Assembly: GCA_035524495.1 (NCBI GenBank)
Contig: DATKOR010000072.1
Span: forward strand, 1 to 9,085
Direction of reading: 5' to 3'
From: CAIKZZ01 sp035524495
GTDB taxonomy: Bacteria > Pseudomonadota > Gammaproteobacteria > Steroidobacterales > Steroidobacteraceae
DNA length: 9,085 nucleotides
Made by a program: the position numbers and the translations under genes. The notes beneath the pieces are model-generated. The model ran no database searches, was not told the DNA's origin, and saw only the letters and a list, made by a program, of their open reading frames with translations. Numbering within the stretch: position 1 is the first letter of the stretch; the number at the start of each line of letters is the position of its first letter. This document shows, in pieces, positions 1-6,640 of the stretch.

Positions 1-452
1 GTGTCGGTGTCGACCGTCACCTTCTGCACCTTCGACTCGACGCCCGCCAGCGCGAGCTGGGCGCGGATCCGGTCGGCGTCGGCGAGGTTGCGGTAGGACC
101 CGGCCTGCAGCACGTAGGTGCCGGGCCGCGTTTCCGGCGCCGGCCTGAGGTCCCGGTGGACCTCCTTGTCCTTCTCCGGGATCACGACCTCGAAGTTCTT
201 GAGCCGGTCGTAGAACGTGTAGTTGCCGGAGCCCGGCTCCTTCTCCGGCGATTCCTCGCGCGCCGACATCGGCGCCGGCTTCTTCGCGTGCTGGGCGGAG
301 GTATCCGGCGGCACGCGCGACTTGTACTGCCAGACCGCGGCCGCGACGGCGAGGCCGGCCGCGAGCCCGACCGCGAGTCCCGTCCAGCCCGAAAAGCCCG
401 CGCCGCCGCGCGGCCGGCGCGCGACACCCTTGCGGTAGTCCCGTCCCTTCAC
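1..452 (-). CDS. SPOR-domain (FtsN-like) inner-membrane cell-division protein, 3'-truncated by window edge
   Basis: 150 residues are visible and the C-terminus runs off the left edge. The start is GTG at 452-450, in a GTGA overlap with the argS stop; GGAG lies 5 nt upstream, which decides this start. Visible order: a basic cytoplasmic N-terminus (about residues 1-19); one membrane segment (about 22-41, Gly/Ala/Leu/Val-rich); a Pro/Lys/Glu-rich periplasmic linker containing the family-like stretch TFYDRLKNFEVVIPE (79-93); then the beginning of a SPOR domain from about 111 (TYVLQAGSYRNLADADRIR). SPOR domains bind septal peptidoglycan lacking stem peptides, so a role in cell division or wall remodelling follows from the family. 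In pseudomonads a SPOR gene sits between argS and hslV, and the same order is seen here. It is probably translationally coupled to argS. Whether it is true FtsN or another SPOR protein cannot be decided from this part. Confidence 0.9.
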   Translation of the reverse strand, partial: MKGRDYRKGVARRPRGGAGFSGWTGLAVGLAAGLAVAAAVWQYKSRVPPDTSAQHAKKPAPMSAREESPEKEPGSGNYTFYDRLKNFEVVIPEKDKEVHRDLRPAPETRPGTYVLQAGSYRNLADADRIRAQLALAGVESKVQKVTVDTD

Positions 453-2227
453 ATCGTCTCCGGCGCCGAGACGCCGATGATCGCGAGCCCGTTGGCGATC
501 ACCTGGCGCGCGGCGAGCACGAGCGCGAGCCGCGCGTCGCGCAGCTCCTCATCGTCGACGATCACGCGCAGCGCCGGGTTCTCGTTGCCGGCCGCGTACG
601 CGCCATGGAACTCCGTCGCGAGCTCGCGCAGGTAGTTGACGAGCGTGTGCGGCGCGCGCGTCGCGGCGCTGAGCTCGACGACCTCGGGGTAGCGCGTCAG
701 CGCGACCATCAGCCGCCGCTCGTGGGGCTCGGTGAGCCGCGCGAGCGCCGCCTCGCCGCGCGCTGCGTCGTGCGCGAGGCCGCGGTCGGCAAGCTGGCGC
801 AGCACGCTCGCGACGCGCGCGTGCGCGTACTGGATGTAGAAGACCGGGTTCTCGGTCGTGCGGCTCTTGGCCAGCTCGAGGTCGAAGTCGAGGTGCTGGT
901 CGTTGGAGCGCATCACGTAGTAGAAGCGGCAGGCGTCGTTGCCGACTTCCTCGCGCAGCTGCCGCAGCGTCACGAAGTTGCCCTCGCGCTTGCCCATCGC
1001 GACCTTCTGGCCGCCGCGGTAGAGGCTCACCAGCTGGATCAGCAGCACCTCGAGGCAATCCGGCGGCTCGCCCATCGCCGCGAGCCCGCCGCGCACGCGC
1101 GCCACGTAGCCGTGGTGGTCGGCGCCGAGCACGTCGATCAGGCGCTGGTAGCCGCGCAGCCGCTTGTCGAGGTGGTAGGCGATGTCGGAGGCGAAGTAGG
1201 TGCGCGCGCCGTTCTCGCGCTCGACGACGCGGTCCTCGTCGTCCCCGAAGGCGGTCGCGCGGAACCACAGCGCCCCGTCCTTGCGGTAGGTGTGGCCGTG
1301 AGCGGCGAGGCGCTTGAGCGCCTCGTCGATCGCGCCGCTCGTCGCGAGCGAGCGCTCCGAGTACCAGCTGTCGAAGGTGACGCCCATCGAGGCGAGGTCG
1401 TCCTTGATGTCGGCGACCATGCCGGCGAGCGCGTGGTCGACGACGCCGCGAAAGCCCTCGTCGCCGAGGAGCGCGCGGGCGCGCGCGATGATCGCGTCGA
1501 TGAACGCTTCCTTGTCGCCGCCCTCGGGCTCGTCCTTCGGCAGGCCCCGGGCGACCTCGGCCGCCGTGCGCCTGAGGCGCGTGCCGGCCGCGGTCTCGAG
1601 CGCGGCCGCAATCGGCAGAAGGTAGGCGCCCCTGTAGCCGTTCGACGGGAACGGGACGGCCTCGCCCAGGCGCTCGAGGTAGCGCAGCCACACGCTGACC
1701 GCGAGGATGTCGACCTGGCGTCCGGCGTCGTTGATGTAGAACTCGCGGTCGACCGAGTGCCCGGCCGCGACCAGCAGGTTTCCGAGCGCCGCGCCGTAGG
1801 CGGCGTGCCGCCCGTGCCCGACGTGCAGCGGCCCCGTCGGGTTCGCCGAGACGAACTCGAGCAGGATCTTCTCGCCGGAGCTGCGCGTCGCGGTGCCGTA
1901 GGCGGCGCCCGCGGTCCGAACGCGCGCGAGCTCCGCGTGGTACGCGGACGGCGCGAGGTGGAAGTTGATGAAGCCCGGCCCCGCGATCTCGACCTTGACG
2001 ACCTCGGGATCGGCGGGCAGCGCCTCGATGATCGCGGCCGCGAGCTCGCGCGGGTTCCTGCGCGCGGCCTTCGCGTGGCGCAGCGCGACGTTGGTCGCGT
2101 AGTCGCCGTGCGCGGGATCGCGCGCGCGCTCGATTTCCGGCGGCGCGGTGCGCGCCGCCTCGCCGATCAGGTCCGGGGGAAGCGCGGCAAGCGCCGCGCG
2201 CACGAGTCTCTCGATCGTCGCTTTCAA
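449..2227 (-). CDS. argS: Arginyl-tRNA synthetase (class I)
   Basis: Attaches arginine to tRNA-Arg in the cytoplasm, using ATP. The predicted protein has 592 residues, close to the usual bacterial ArgS length. An N-terminal tRNA-recognition domain (about 1-90, with GDYATN at 41-46) is followed by the class I catalytic core with the HIGH-type motif HVGH at 135-138 inside ANPTGPLHVGHGR. The KMSKS-loop equivalent reads VAMGKREGNFVTL (409-421), so the lysine-methionine-serine core is degenerate, as in many ArgS proteins. EVGNDACRFYYVMRSNDQHLD (427-447) and the helical DALR-type anticodon-binding domain (about 463-592) complete the family order. The start codon is TTG (2227-2225); the N-terminus MKATIERLVRAAL lines up with the gammaproteobacterial start, which supports it although no strong Shine-Dalgarno is visible. 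A GTG at residue 9 is a weaker alternative. It lies 73 bp after priA and overlaps the SPOR gene by 4 nt. Confidence 0.97.
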   Translation of the reverse strand: MKATIERLVRAALAALPPDLIGEAARTAPPEIERARDPAHGDYATNVALRHAKAARRNPRELAAAIIEALPADPEVVKVEIAGPGFINFHLAPSAYHAELARVRTAGAAYGTATRSSGEKILLEFVSANPTGPLHVGHGRHAAYGAALGNLLVAAGHSVDREFYINDAGRQVDILAVSVWLRYLERLGEAVPFPSNGYRGAYLLPIAAALETAAGTRLRRTAAEVARGLPKDEPEGGDKEAFIDAIIARARALLGDEGFRGVVDHALAGMVADIKDDLASMGVTFDSWYSERSLATSGAIDEALKRLAAHGHTYRKDGALWFRATAFGDDEDRVVERENGARTYFASDIAYHLDKRLRGYQRLIDVLGADHHGYVARVRGGLAAMGEPPDCLEVLLIQLVSLYRGGQKVAMGKREGNFVTLRQLREEVGNDACRFYYVMRSNDQHLDFDLELAKSRTTENPVFYIQYAHARVASVLRQLADRGLAHDAARGEAALARLTEPHERRLMVALTRYPEVVELSAATRAPHTLVNYLRELATEFHGAYAAGNENPALRVIVDDEELRDARLALVLAARQVIANGLAIIGVSAPETM

Positions 2228-2245
2228 GTCGAAGGCCCAGCGAGG

Positions 2246-2268
2246 CAGCGCCCAACAGGCGGGCGCTG
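2246..2268 (-). promoter_or_regulatory. Perfect hairpin in the priA-argS leader
   Basis: Inverted repeat CAGCGCCC / GGGCGCTG (2246-2253 with 2261-2268) with a 7-nt loop, seen directly. It lies in the 73-bp gap between the priA stop and the argS TTG start, 18 nt before that start. No T-run follows on the minus strand, so a standard intrinsic terminator is unlikely. It could be an RNA-processing or stability element, or could tune argS translation. The function is inferred. Confidence 0.4.
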
Positions 2269-2300
2269 AGTCTACCGGAATCGCCCGCCAGCGGCCCTCG

Positions 2301-4523
2301 TCAGCCGACCTCGAGCGGGTCGACGTCGATCGAGAAGCGCACGCGCCGCGCCTCCGGAAGCGCCGCGACGCGCGGCAGCCACTCGTCGAGCAGGCTCTTG
2401 AGCGGCCCGCGGCGCGCGGACTCGAGGAGCAGCTGCCCCCGGAACCGTCCCGCCCGCCGCTCCATCGCGGCCGGGGCGGGCCCGAGGAGCCGCACGCCCT
2501 CCGCCCGCCCCGCGACGTCGCGCGCCTTGCCGAGGAACGCGAGCGCCTGCTCGCGGCTCGCGGCCTCGGCGCGCAGCAGCGCGAGCCGGCTGTACGGCGG
2601 CCAGTGCGCCGCCTGGCGCTCGGCGAGCGCGGCGCCCGCGAAACCGTCGTAGCCCCCCGCCAGCAGCCGTGCGAGGAGCGGATGCTCCGGGCACGCCGAC
2701 TGGATGAGCACCTCGCCCGGGCGCGTCGCCCTTCCGGCGCGGCCGGCGACCTGCACGATGCTCTGCGCGAGCCGCTCGCTCGCGCGAAAATCGGTGCTGA
2801 AGAGGCCCTGGTCGGCGTTGAGGACGACGACCAGCGTCACGTCCGGGAAGTCGTGTCCCTTGGTCAGCATCTGCGTGCCGACGAGGATCCGCGCATCCCC
2901 GGAGTGCACGCGCGTCAGCGCCGCCTCGATCTGGGCGCGGTTCTGGATCGTGTCGCGGTCGATGCGCACGACCGGCACGCCGGGGAAGATCTCGGCGAGC
3001 GCGTCCTCGATGCGCTCCGTGCCCTGCCCGACGGGCCGCAGCTCGCTCGCGCAGCGCGGGCACGCGAAGGGCACGGGCTCGGTCGCGCCGCAGTGGTGGC
3101 AGACGAGCGTGCGCGCGCGCAGGTGCACGGTGAGGCGCGCATCGCACGAGCCGCACGGCGCGCTCCAGCCGCAGCCGGGACAGAAGAGCGTCGGCGCGAA
3201 GCCCCGCCGGTTGAGGTAGAGGAGCACCTGGCCGCCATCCGCGAGGTGCCGCTCGATCGCGAGCACGCAGGGCGTCGCGATGCCGTGGCGGTCCTCGTGG
3301 CGCTTGAGGTCGACGATCGCCAGCTTCGGGAGCCCGGCGGCGCCGGTGCGCTCGGGGAGGTCGAGCCGCCGGTAGCGGCCGCTCGCGGCGTTCTCGAGCG
3401 TCTCGAGCGAGGGCGTCGCGGAGCCGAGCACCACCGGAACGTTCTCGCGCTGCGCACGCACGAGCGCGAGGTCGCGCGCCGAGTACCGAAAGCCTTCCTG
3501 CTGCTTGTAGGAGGCGTCATGCTCCTCGTCGACGATGACGATGCCGGGCCGGGCGAGCGGCACGAAGATCGCCGAGCGCGTCCCGATCACGAGCGGTGCG
3601 GCGCCGCTGCGCGCTGTGCGCCACATCGCGAGGCGCTCGCCGTCGGTGAGGCCGGAGTGCAGCACCGCGAGCGGCACGTCGAAGCGCGCGCTGAACCGCG
3701 CGACGGCCTGCGGCGTCAGCGCGATCTCGGGGACCAGCACGAGCGCCTGCTCGCCGCGCGCGAGCACGCGCTCGATGACCCGCAGGTACACCTCGGTCTT
3801 GCCGCTGCCGGTGATCCCGTGCAGCAGCGTCGGCATGAACTGCCCGAGCGCGGCCGCGATCGCGTCGACGGCGACCGACTGCGCGGCGGTGAGCGCCGGG
3901 CCCGCCGCAGCCCGCGCGGGGCGCGCCGCGACGGGCGGCGGCTCGACGTCGAAGGAGCTCACCCAGCCGCGCGCGAGGAAGTTCTTCAGTGCCTCGCGGA
4001 TGCCGGGGCCGAGCGCGGCGAGATCCTCATCGCCGAGCGCGTCGCGTCCGAGTAGCGCCCCGGCGAGTGCGCGCTGGCGAGGACCCAGGCGCTTCGTCGC
4101 GGCGATCGCTTCGCGCGCGCCGGGCTCCAGGCGCCAGCGGGTTTCGCGCGCGAGGAGCGGGCGGCCGGCGCGCAGCGCCGCCGGAAGCGCCGCGGCGAAC
4201 GCCTCACCCTCGGGGTGGTGGTAGTAGTCGGCCGCCCAGCGAACGAGCGCGAGCGTCGATGGGTTGAGCACGGGTTCGGGATCGAGGATCGCGGCCGCGG
4301 CGCGCAGCTTCGAGGCCGGGAGTTCCGAGCGGTCGGCGAGTTCGACGATGAGCCCGACGAGCGTGCGCCGGCCGAACGGGACGAGGACCCGAAGGCCGGG
4401 CCGAAGCGCCTTCGGCTCGACGTCGGCCGGGGGCAAATAGTCAAAGAGCTGCCGCAGCGGCGTATCGATCGCCACCTTGAGCAGCGGTCGGCTGACCGCC
4501 GTGACGGAAGGAGTGTCTGTCAA
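2301..4523 (-). CDS. priA: Primosomal protein N', replication-restart 3'-5' DNA helicase PriA
   Basis: Reloads the replisome at collapsed forks. The predicted length of 740 residues compares with about 730 in E. coli. The N-terminal 3'-DNA-end-binding region (LRQLFDYLPPA, 23-33; LRVLVPFGRR, 44-53) is followed by a winged-helix-like segment and the superfamily 2 helicase core. Walker A is GITGSGKTE (236-244), the DEAH-type box is DEEH (332-335) followed by the PriA-typical DASYKQQEGFRYSARD (336-351), then GSATPS (367-372). Eight cysteines (448, 451, 457, 460, 475, 478, 488, 491) form the two-zinc insert. LVGTQMLTKGHDFPDV (547-562) and QVAGRAGR (591-598) are the C-lobe motifs. The first possible start is TTG at 4523, directly after an in-frame TAA. 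It has no clear Shine-Dalgarno, and the first 13 or so residues are unlike the family. A GTG at residue 17 would remove part of the first conserved strand, so the true start is uncertain. argS follows on the same strand. Confidence 0.97.
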   Translation of the reverse strand: MTDTPSVTAVSRPLLKVAIDTPLRQLFDYLPPADVEPKALRPGLRVLVPFGRRTLVGLIVELADRSELPASKLRAAAAILDPEPVLNPSTLALVRWAADYYHHPEGEAFAAALPAALRAGRPLLARETRWRLEPGAREAIAATKRLGPRQRALAGALLGRDALGDEDLAALGPGIREALKNFLARGWVSSFDVEPPPVAARPARAAAGPALTAAQSVAVDAIAAALGQFMPTLLHGITGSGKTEVYLRVIERVLARGEQALVLVPEIALTPQAVARFSARFDVPLAVLHSGLTDGERLAMWRTARSGAAPLVIGTRSAIFVPLARPGIVIVDEEHDASYKQQEGFRYSARDLALVRAQRENVPVVLGSATPSLETLENAASGRYRRLDLPERTGAAGLPKLAIVDLKRHEDRHGIATPCVLAIERHLADGGQVLLYLNRRGFAPTLFCPGCGWSAPCGSCDARLTVHLRARTLVCHHCGATEPVPFACPRCASELRPVGQGTERIEDALAEIFPGVPVVRIDRDTIQNRAQIEAALTRVHSGDARILVGTQMLTKGHDFPDVTLVVVLNADQGLFSTDFRASERLAQSIVQVAGRAGRATRPGEVLIQSACPEHPLLARLLAGGYDGFAGAALAERQAAHWPPYSRLALLRAEAASREQALAFLGKARDVAGRAEGVRLLGPAPAAMERRAGRFRGQLLLESARRGPLKSLLDEWLPRVAALPEARRVRFSIDVDPLEVG

Positions 4524-4765
4524 TTAAATCAACGAGTTAGTGGCCTTTCGCGGGCCGCCCGGCGATCGCGTCTGACCACGGCGTGGCGGCAGGTGCCGCG
4601 CCGCGTCTGTGCGCCAGTTCCGTCAACGACGGGTGTGAGGGCACGTTATACCGGCGTGGGGGCGGGGCGACCAGCCAGCAGCGGGCTCGCGTTCCGCCCG
4701 CACGAGATGACGGTCACGCAACATTGGACTTCCCGATGGACTGCTCTGCTACCCTGCCGCGCCAC
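4524..4765. other. Divergent intergenic region between priA and the sigma-factor operon
   Basis: These 242 bp must hold the promoters for both directions. An AT-rich patch at about 4521-4540 contains TTTAAT (4528-4523, minus strand), which differs from the -10 consensus at one position, but no good -35 stands 16-18 nt upstream. On the plus strand, TTGGAC (4724-4729) lies 17 nt before a poor TGCTAC (4747-4752), and TATACC (4647-4652) has no partner. No convincing ECF-type promoter was recognised. The reading frame of the sigma gene stays open upstream to an ATG at 4583, but that extension is arginine/alanine-rich and lacks family character. Confidence 0.5.
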
Positions 4766-5362
4766 ATGCTGGTGAGCCTCGCCGGTGCCGACCGGGCCGG
4801 GGCGCGGGAGGGCATTCTGGACGCGGCGCGGGAGCTCGAGCAGTTCTTGAAGGATGTCGAGCGCCGAGCCTTCCGGATGGCAGAGATTGCGCTCCGCAAT
4901 GCCGACGACGCCCTCGACGTCGTGCAGGAAGCGATGATCCAGCTCGCGCAGAGCTACGGGACGCGTCCGCCTGCGGAGTGGAAGCCGCTCTTCTACCGGA
5001 TCCTGCAGAATCGCATCCACGACTGGCAGCGCCGCCGGCGCACGCGCTCGAAGTTCATCGCCTGGTGGACCGGGGGCGTCGCCGACGACGACGACGAGGG
5101 CGTCGATCCCATCGAGAACGCCGCCTCGACCGATGCCGGCCCGCCCCGCCGGCTCGAGAACGCCGAGGCGATGGCCGCGCTGAACGCGGCGCTCTCGGCA
5201 CTGCCGGCGCGCCAGCAGCAGGCGTTCCTGCTGCGGACCTTCGAAGGGCTCGACGTGGCCGAGACCGCGGCTGCGATGGGTTGCTCCGAGGGCAGCGTCA
5301 AGACACATTATTTCCGGGCGCTGCAGGCGCTCCGCGAGCAGCTCGGTGAGCACTGGCCATGA
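4766..5362 (+). CDS. ECF-like sigma-70 family RNA polymerase sigma factor
   Basis: 198 residues from the ATG at 4766. The region 2-like domain (about 26-95) contains KDVERRAFRMAE, DDALDVVQEAMIQLAQSYG and LFYRILQNRIHDWQRRR, which bind core RNA polymerase and the -10 element. An acidic linker (ADDDDEGVDPIE, 106-117) follows. The region 4 helix-turn-helix (about 136-192) has LPARQQQAFLLR, DVAETAAAMGCSEGSVKTH and FRALQALREQL. This resembles the sigma factors that precede DUF3619 and DUF3106 genes in Beta- and Gammaproteobacteria. The start is uncertain: ATGs at 4736 and 4583 are also in frame and none has a clear Shine-Dalgarno; 4766 fits the family N-terminus best. The stop overlaps the next gene by ATGA, so the two are probably translationally coupled. 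The neighbouring transmembrane protein is the likely regulator. The target promoters cannot be seen. Confidence 0.9.
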   Translation: MLVSLAGADRAGAREGILDAARELEQFLKDVERRAFRMAEIALRNADDALDVVQEAMIQLAQSYGTRPPAEWKPLFYRILQNRIHDWQRRRRTRSKFIAWWTGGVADDDDEGVDPIENAASTDAGPPRRLENAEAMAALNAALSALPARQQQAFLLRTFEGLDVAETAAAMGCSEGSVKTHYFRALQALREQLGEHWP

Positions 5363-5766
5363 ACCCGAATCGCCACGAACCGGCCGAACCGACCGCCCTC
5401 GAGCGGGCGAGCCGCGAGCTGCTGCTCGCGAGCGCCGAGGCGCTCGATGGGCGCACGCGCTCGCGCCTGACGCAGGCGCGCCACGCGGCGCTCGCCGAGA
5501 TCGGCCGCGAGTCCGCGCGGCCGTTTCGCGTGCCCGGCCGGTGGCTGCCGGCCGGCGCACTCGCCGCGGCTGCAGTGCTCGCGGTCGCGGTCTGGGTCGC
5601 CCGCCCGGTTCCGAGCACGCCGCTCGCCGAGGCGGTGACGGCCGAAGACGCCGAGATGCTCGCCTCGACCGAGGGGCCGGAGCTCTACGCGGACGACCCG
5701 GATTTCTACGAGTGGGCCGGCAGCGATGCCGCGCTCGCGCCGGCCGCCGAAGGCTCGGCCGGATGA
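5359..5766 (+). CDS. Probable membrane-bound anti-sigma factor (DUF3619-like)
   Basis: 135 residues. The N-terminal cytoplasmic part (1-60) is helical and charged, with LDGRTRSRLTQARHAALAEI (29-48), a pattern common in short anti-sigma and DUF3619 proteins. One transmembrane helix follows (about 62-81, Ala/Leu/Val-rich). The extra-cytoplasmic tail (82-135) is acidic and contains DPDFYEWAGS (113-122). The start ATG overlaps the sigma-factor stop (ATGA) and its own stop overlaps the next start (ATGA). Position directly behind a sigma factor plus a single membrane span suggests that it holds the sigma factor at the inner membrane. That role is inferred from context; the DUF3619 assignment rests on overall pattern, not on a search. 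Confidence 0.7.
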   Translation: MNPNRHEPAEPTALERASRELLLASAEALDGRTRSRLTQARHAALAEIGRESARPFRVPGRWLPAGALAAAAVLAVAVWVARPVPSTPLAEAVTAEDAEMLASTEGPELYADDPDFYEWAGSDAALAPAAEGSAG

Positions 5767-5996
5767 CGCTCATCGTCAGTCGCCGCAGCCTCCTCGCGCT
5801 GACTGCGGGCTCGGCCCTCGCAGTCGTCGCGCGCGCGGCCGATCCGAAGCCTGCGGGCCCGGACACGGATTTTCTCGAGTACCTCGGCAGCAGCGACGAC
5901 GTCGAACCCGAGCTGCAGCAGTACCTCGCGAAGCCTGACGAGAAGGACCAAGAGGACGCCAAGCCTGCGCCGAAGCGTGGGAGCGGGAAGACATGA
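5763..5996 (+). CDS. Small exported acidic protein with Tat-like signal, in the sigma-factor operon
   Basis: 77 residues, no family recognised. The N-terminus VSRRSLLALTAGSALAVVARA (5-25) has an S-R-R-x-L-L twin-arginine motif, a hydrophobic core and an A-R-A cleavage-like end, so Tat export is plausible; Sec export is possible too. The mature part is about 50 residues, acidic, with DTDFLEYLGSSDD (34-46) and a Lys/Pro/Asp tail (57-77). There is no lipobox cysteine. It is tied to both neighbours by ATGA overlaps, so it is very probably a real co-translated gene despite its size. The DxDFLEYLGS stretch resembles DPDFYEWAGS in the preceding protein, which may indicate a shared partner. Confidence 0.75.
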   Translation: MTLIVSRRSLLALTAGSALAVVARAADPKPAGPDTDFLEYLGSSDDVEPELQQYLAKPDEKDQEDAKPAPKRGSGKT

Positions 5997-6499
5997 GCGC
6001 GACGACAGTGAAACGGGACTGGCCGGCGCGCGCCGCGGTGCTGATGTGCGCGCTCGCGCTCGCCGTCGCCGCGACCGCCGTGCGGGCCGAGGAGCCGCCG
6101 GCCGCGGGCGTGCAGTGGTCCGCGCTCAACCCCGGGCAGCGCCAGCTGCTGAAGCAGTTCGAAGGGCAGTGGAGCCAGCTGCCGCCGGAGCGCCAGGCGG
6201 CGCTTGCTAAGGGCTCGTCGCGCTGGCTCGCGATGACGCCGGCGCAGCGCGACGAGTCGAAGCAGCGCTTCGAGCGCTGGAAGGCGCTGCCCCCCGAGCA
6301 GCGCGAGCAGATGCGCGACCGCTGGCGGCAGTTCAAGAGCTTGCCGCCCGACCAGCAGGCGCACATCCGCGAGAACTTCCAGAAGTTCCACCAGCTGACG
6401 CCGGAGCAGCGCCAGCGCCTGCGTGACCGCTGGAAACAGATGACGCCCGAGCAGCGGCGCCGGCTGCGCGAGCGCGCGCACGAGCACCACATCCACTGA
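5993..6499 (+). CDS. Periplasmic DUF3106 repeat protein
   Basis: 168 residues. The N-terminal signal peptide has a basic start, a hydrophobic core at about 14-30 and likely cleavage after RA (31-32). The rest is almost entirely a tandem helical repeat whose units start with L/M-[NPT]-P and continue with [EGAD]-[RQ]-[RQ] and a Trp/Phe near the end. This pattern characterises DUF3106 proteins, found next to sigma/anti-sigma pairs. The protein ends in a His-rich tail (HEHHIH). GGGAG and GGGAAG lie just upstream of the ATG, which overlaps the previous stop (ATGA). The biochemical role is not established. Its location beyond the inner membrane suggests sensing or buffering upstream of the anti-sigma factor, somewhat like the proline/charged helical repeats of other envelope-stress periplasmic proteins, but that is inference. 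Confidence 0.85.
   Translation: MSATTVKRDWPARAAVLMCALALAVAATAVRAEEPPAAGVQWSALNPGQRQLLKQFEGQWSQLPPERQAALAKGSSRWLAMTPAQRDESKQRFERWKALPPEQREQMRDRWRQFKSLPPDQQAHIRENFQKFHQLTPEQRQRLRDRWKQMTPEQRRRLRERAHEHHIH
6125..6475 (+). repeat. Seven tandem about-18-residue units inside the DUF3106 gene
   Basis: Unit starts fall at residues 45, 63, 81, 99, 117 and 135 (exactly 18 apart) and then 150 (15 apart). Each begins with [LM]-[NPT]-P, mostly followed by an E/A/G-Q/R-R/Q step, and most have an aromatic residue near position 16, for example LPPEQREQMRDRWRQFKS. The strict 18-residue (54-bp) period suggests repeated helical hairpins or a long helix with regular proline breaks. The last unit is three residues short. 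Confidence 0.8.
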
Positions 6500-6536
6500 C
6501 CGGCGTGCGCGCCGGCCGGCCGCGCGTCACGGTTTT
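6499..6536 (+). terminator. Possible terminator after the sigma-factor operon
   Basis: Directly after the DUF3106 stop, CCGGCG (6500-6505) and CGCCGG (6510-6515) form a 6-bp stem with a 4-nt loop. A larger alternative pairs ACCG (6499-6502) with CGGT (6530-6533) and GCGCG (6507-6511) with CGCGC (6521-6525), just before a short TTTT (6533-6536). The T-run is short, so efficiency is doubtful. Confidence 0.35.
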
Positions 6537-6580
6537 CAGATCCGGCACCCCGAGCGCTGTCGCAGCGTGGCTACAGTCAC

Positions 6581-6609
6581 TTGAGTTTGGCGGCCGTTCC
6601 CCGTTAACT
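6581..6609 (+). promoter_or_regulatory. Weak sigma-70-like promoter candidate for the beta-barrel gene
   Basis: TTGAGT (6581-6586) and TTAACT (6604-6609) are separated by 17 nt. They match the consensus hexamers at 4 and 3 of 6 positions. The pair lies 31 bp upstream of the GTG start and after the possible terminator. The spacing is good but the hexamers are weak. Confidence 0.3.
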
Positions 6610-6640
6610 CTGGGGCCTGCCCACTCAGAGAGACGCGCCC

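Noticed and set aside
605..2269. 554-residue plus-strand open frame antisense to argS
   Set aside because: Shadow frame produced by high GC; Arg/Val/Ala-rich with no domain, while argS on the other strand has all family motifs.
2148..4055. 635-residue plus-strand open frame antisense to priA
   Set aside because: Arg/Glu/Ala-rich random-like composition; the priA frame carries Walker A, DEEH and zinc cysteines.
4646..6496. 616-residue minus-strand open frame across the sigma-factor operon
   Set aside because: Antisense shadow; it crosses four genes that are linked by ATGA overlaps and have recognisable features.
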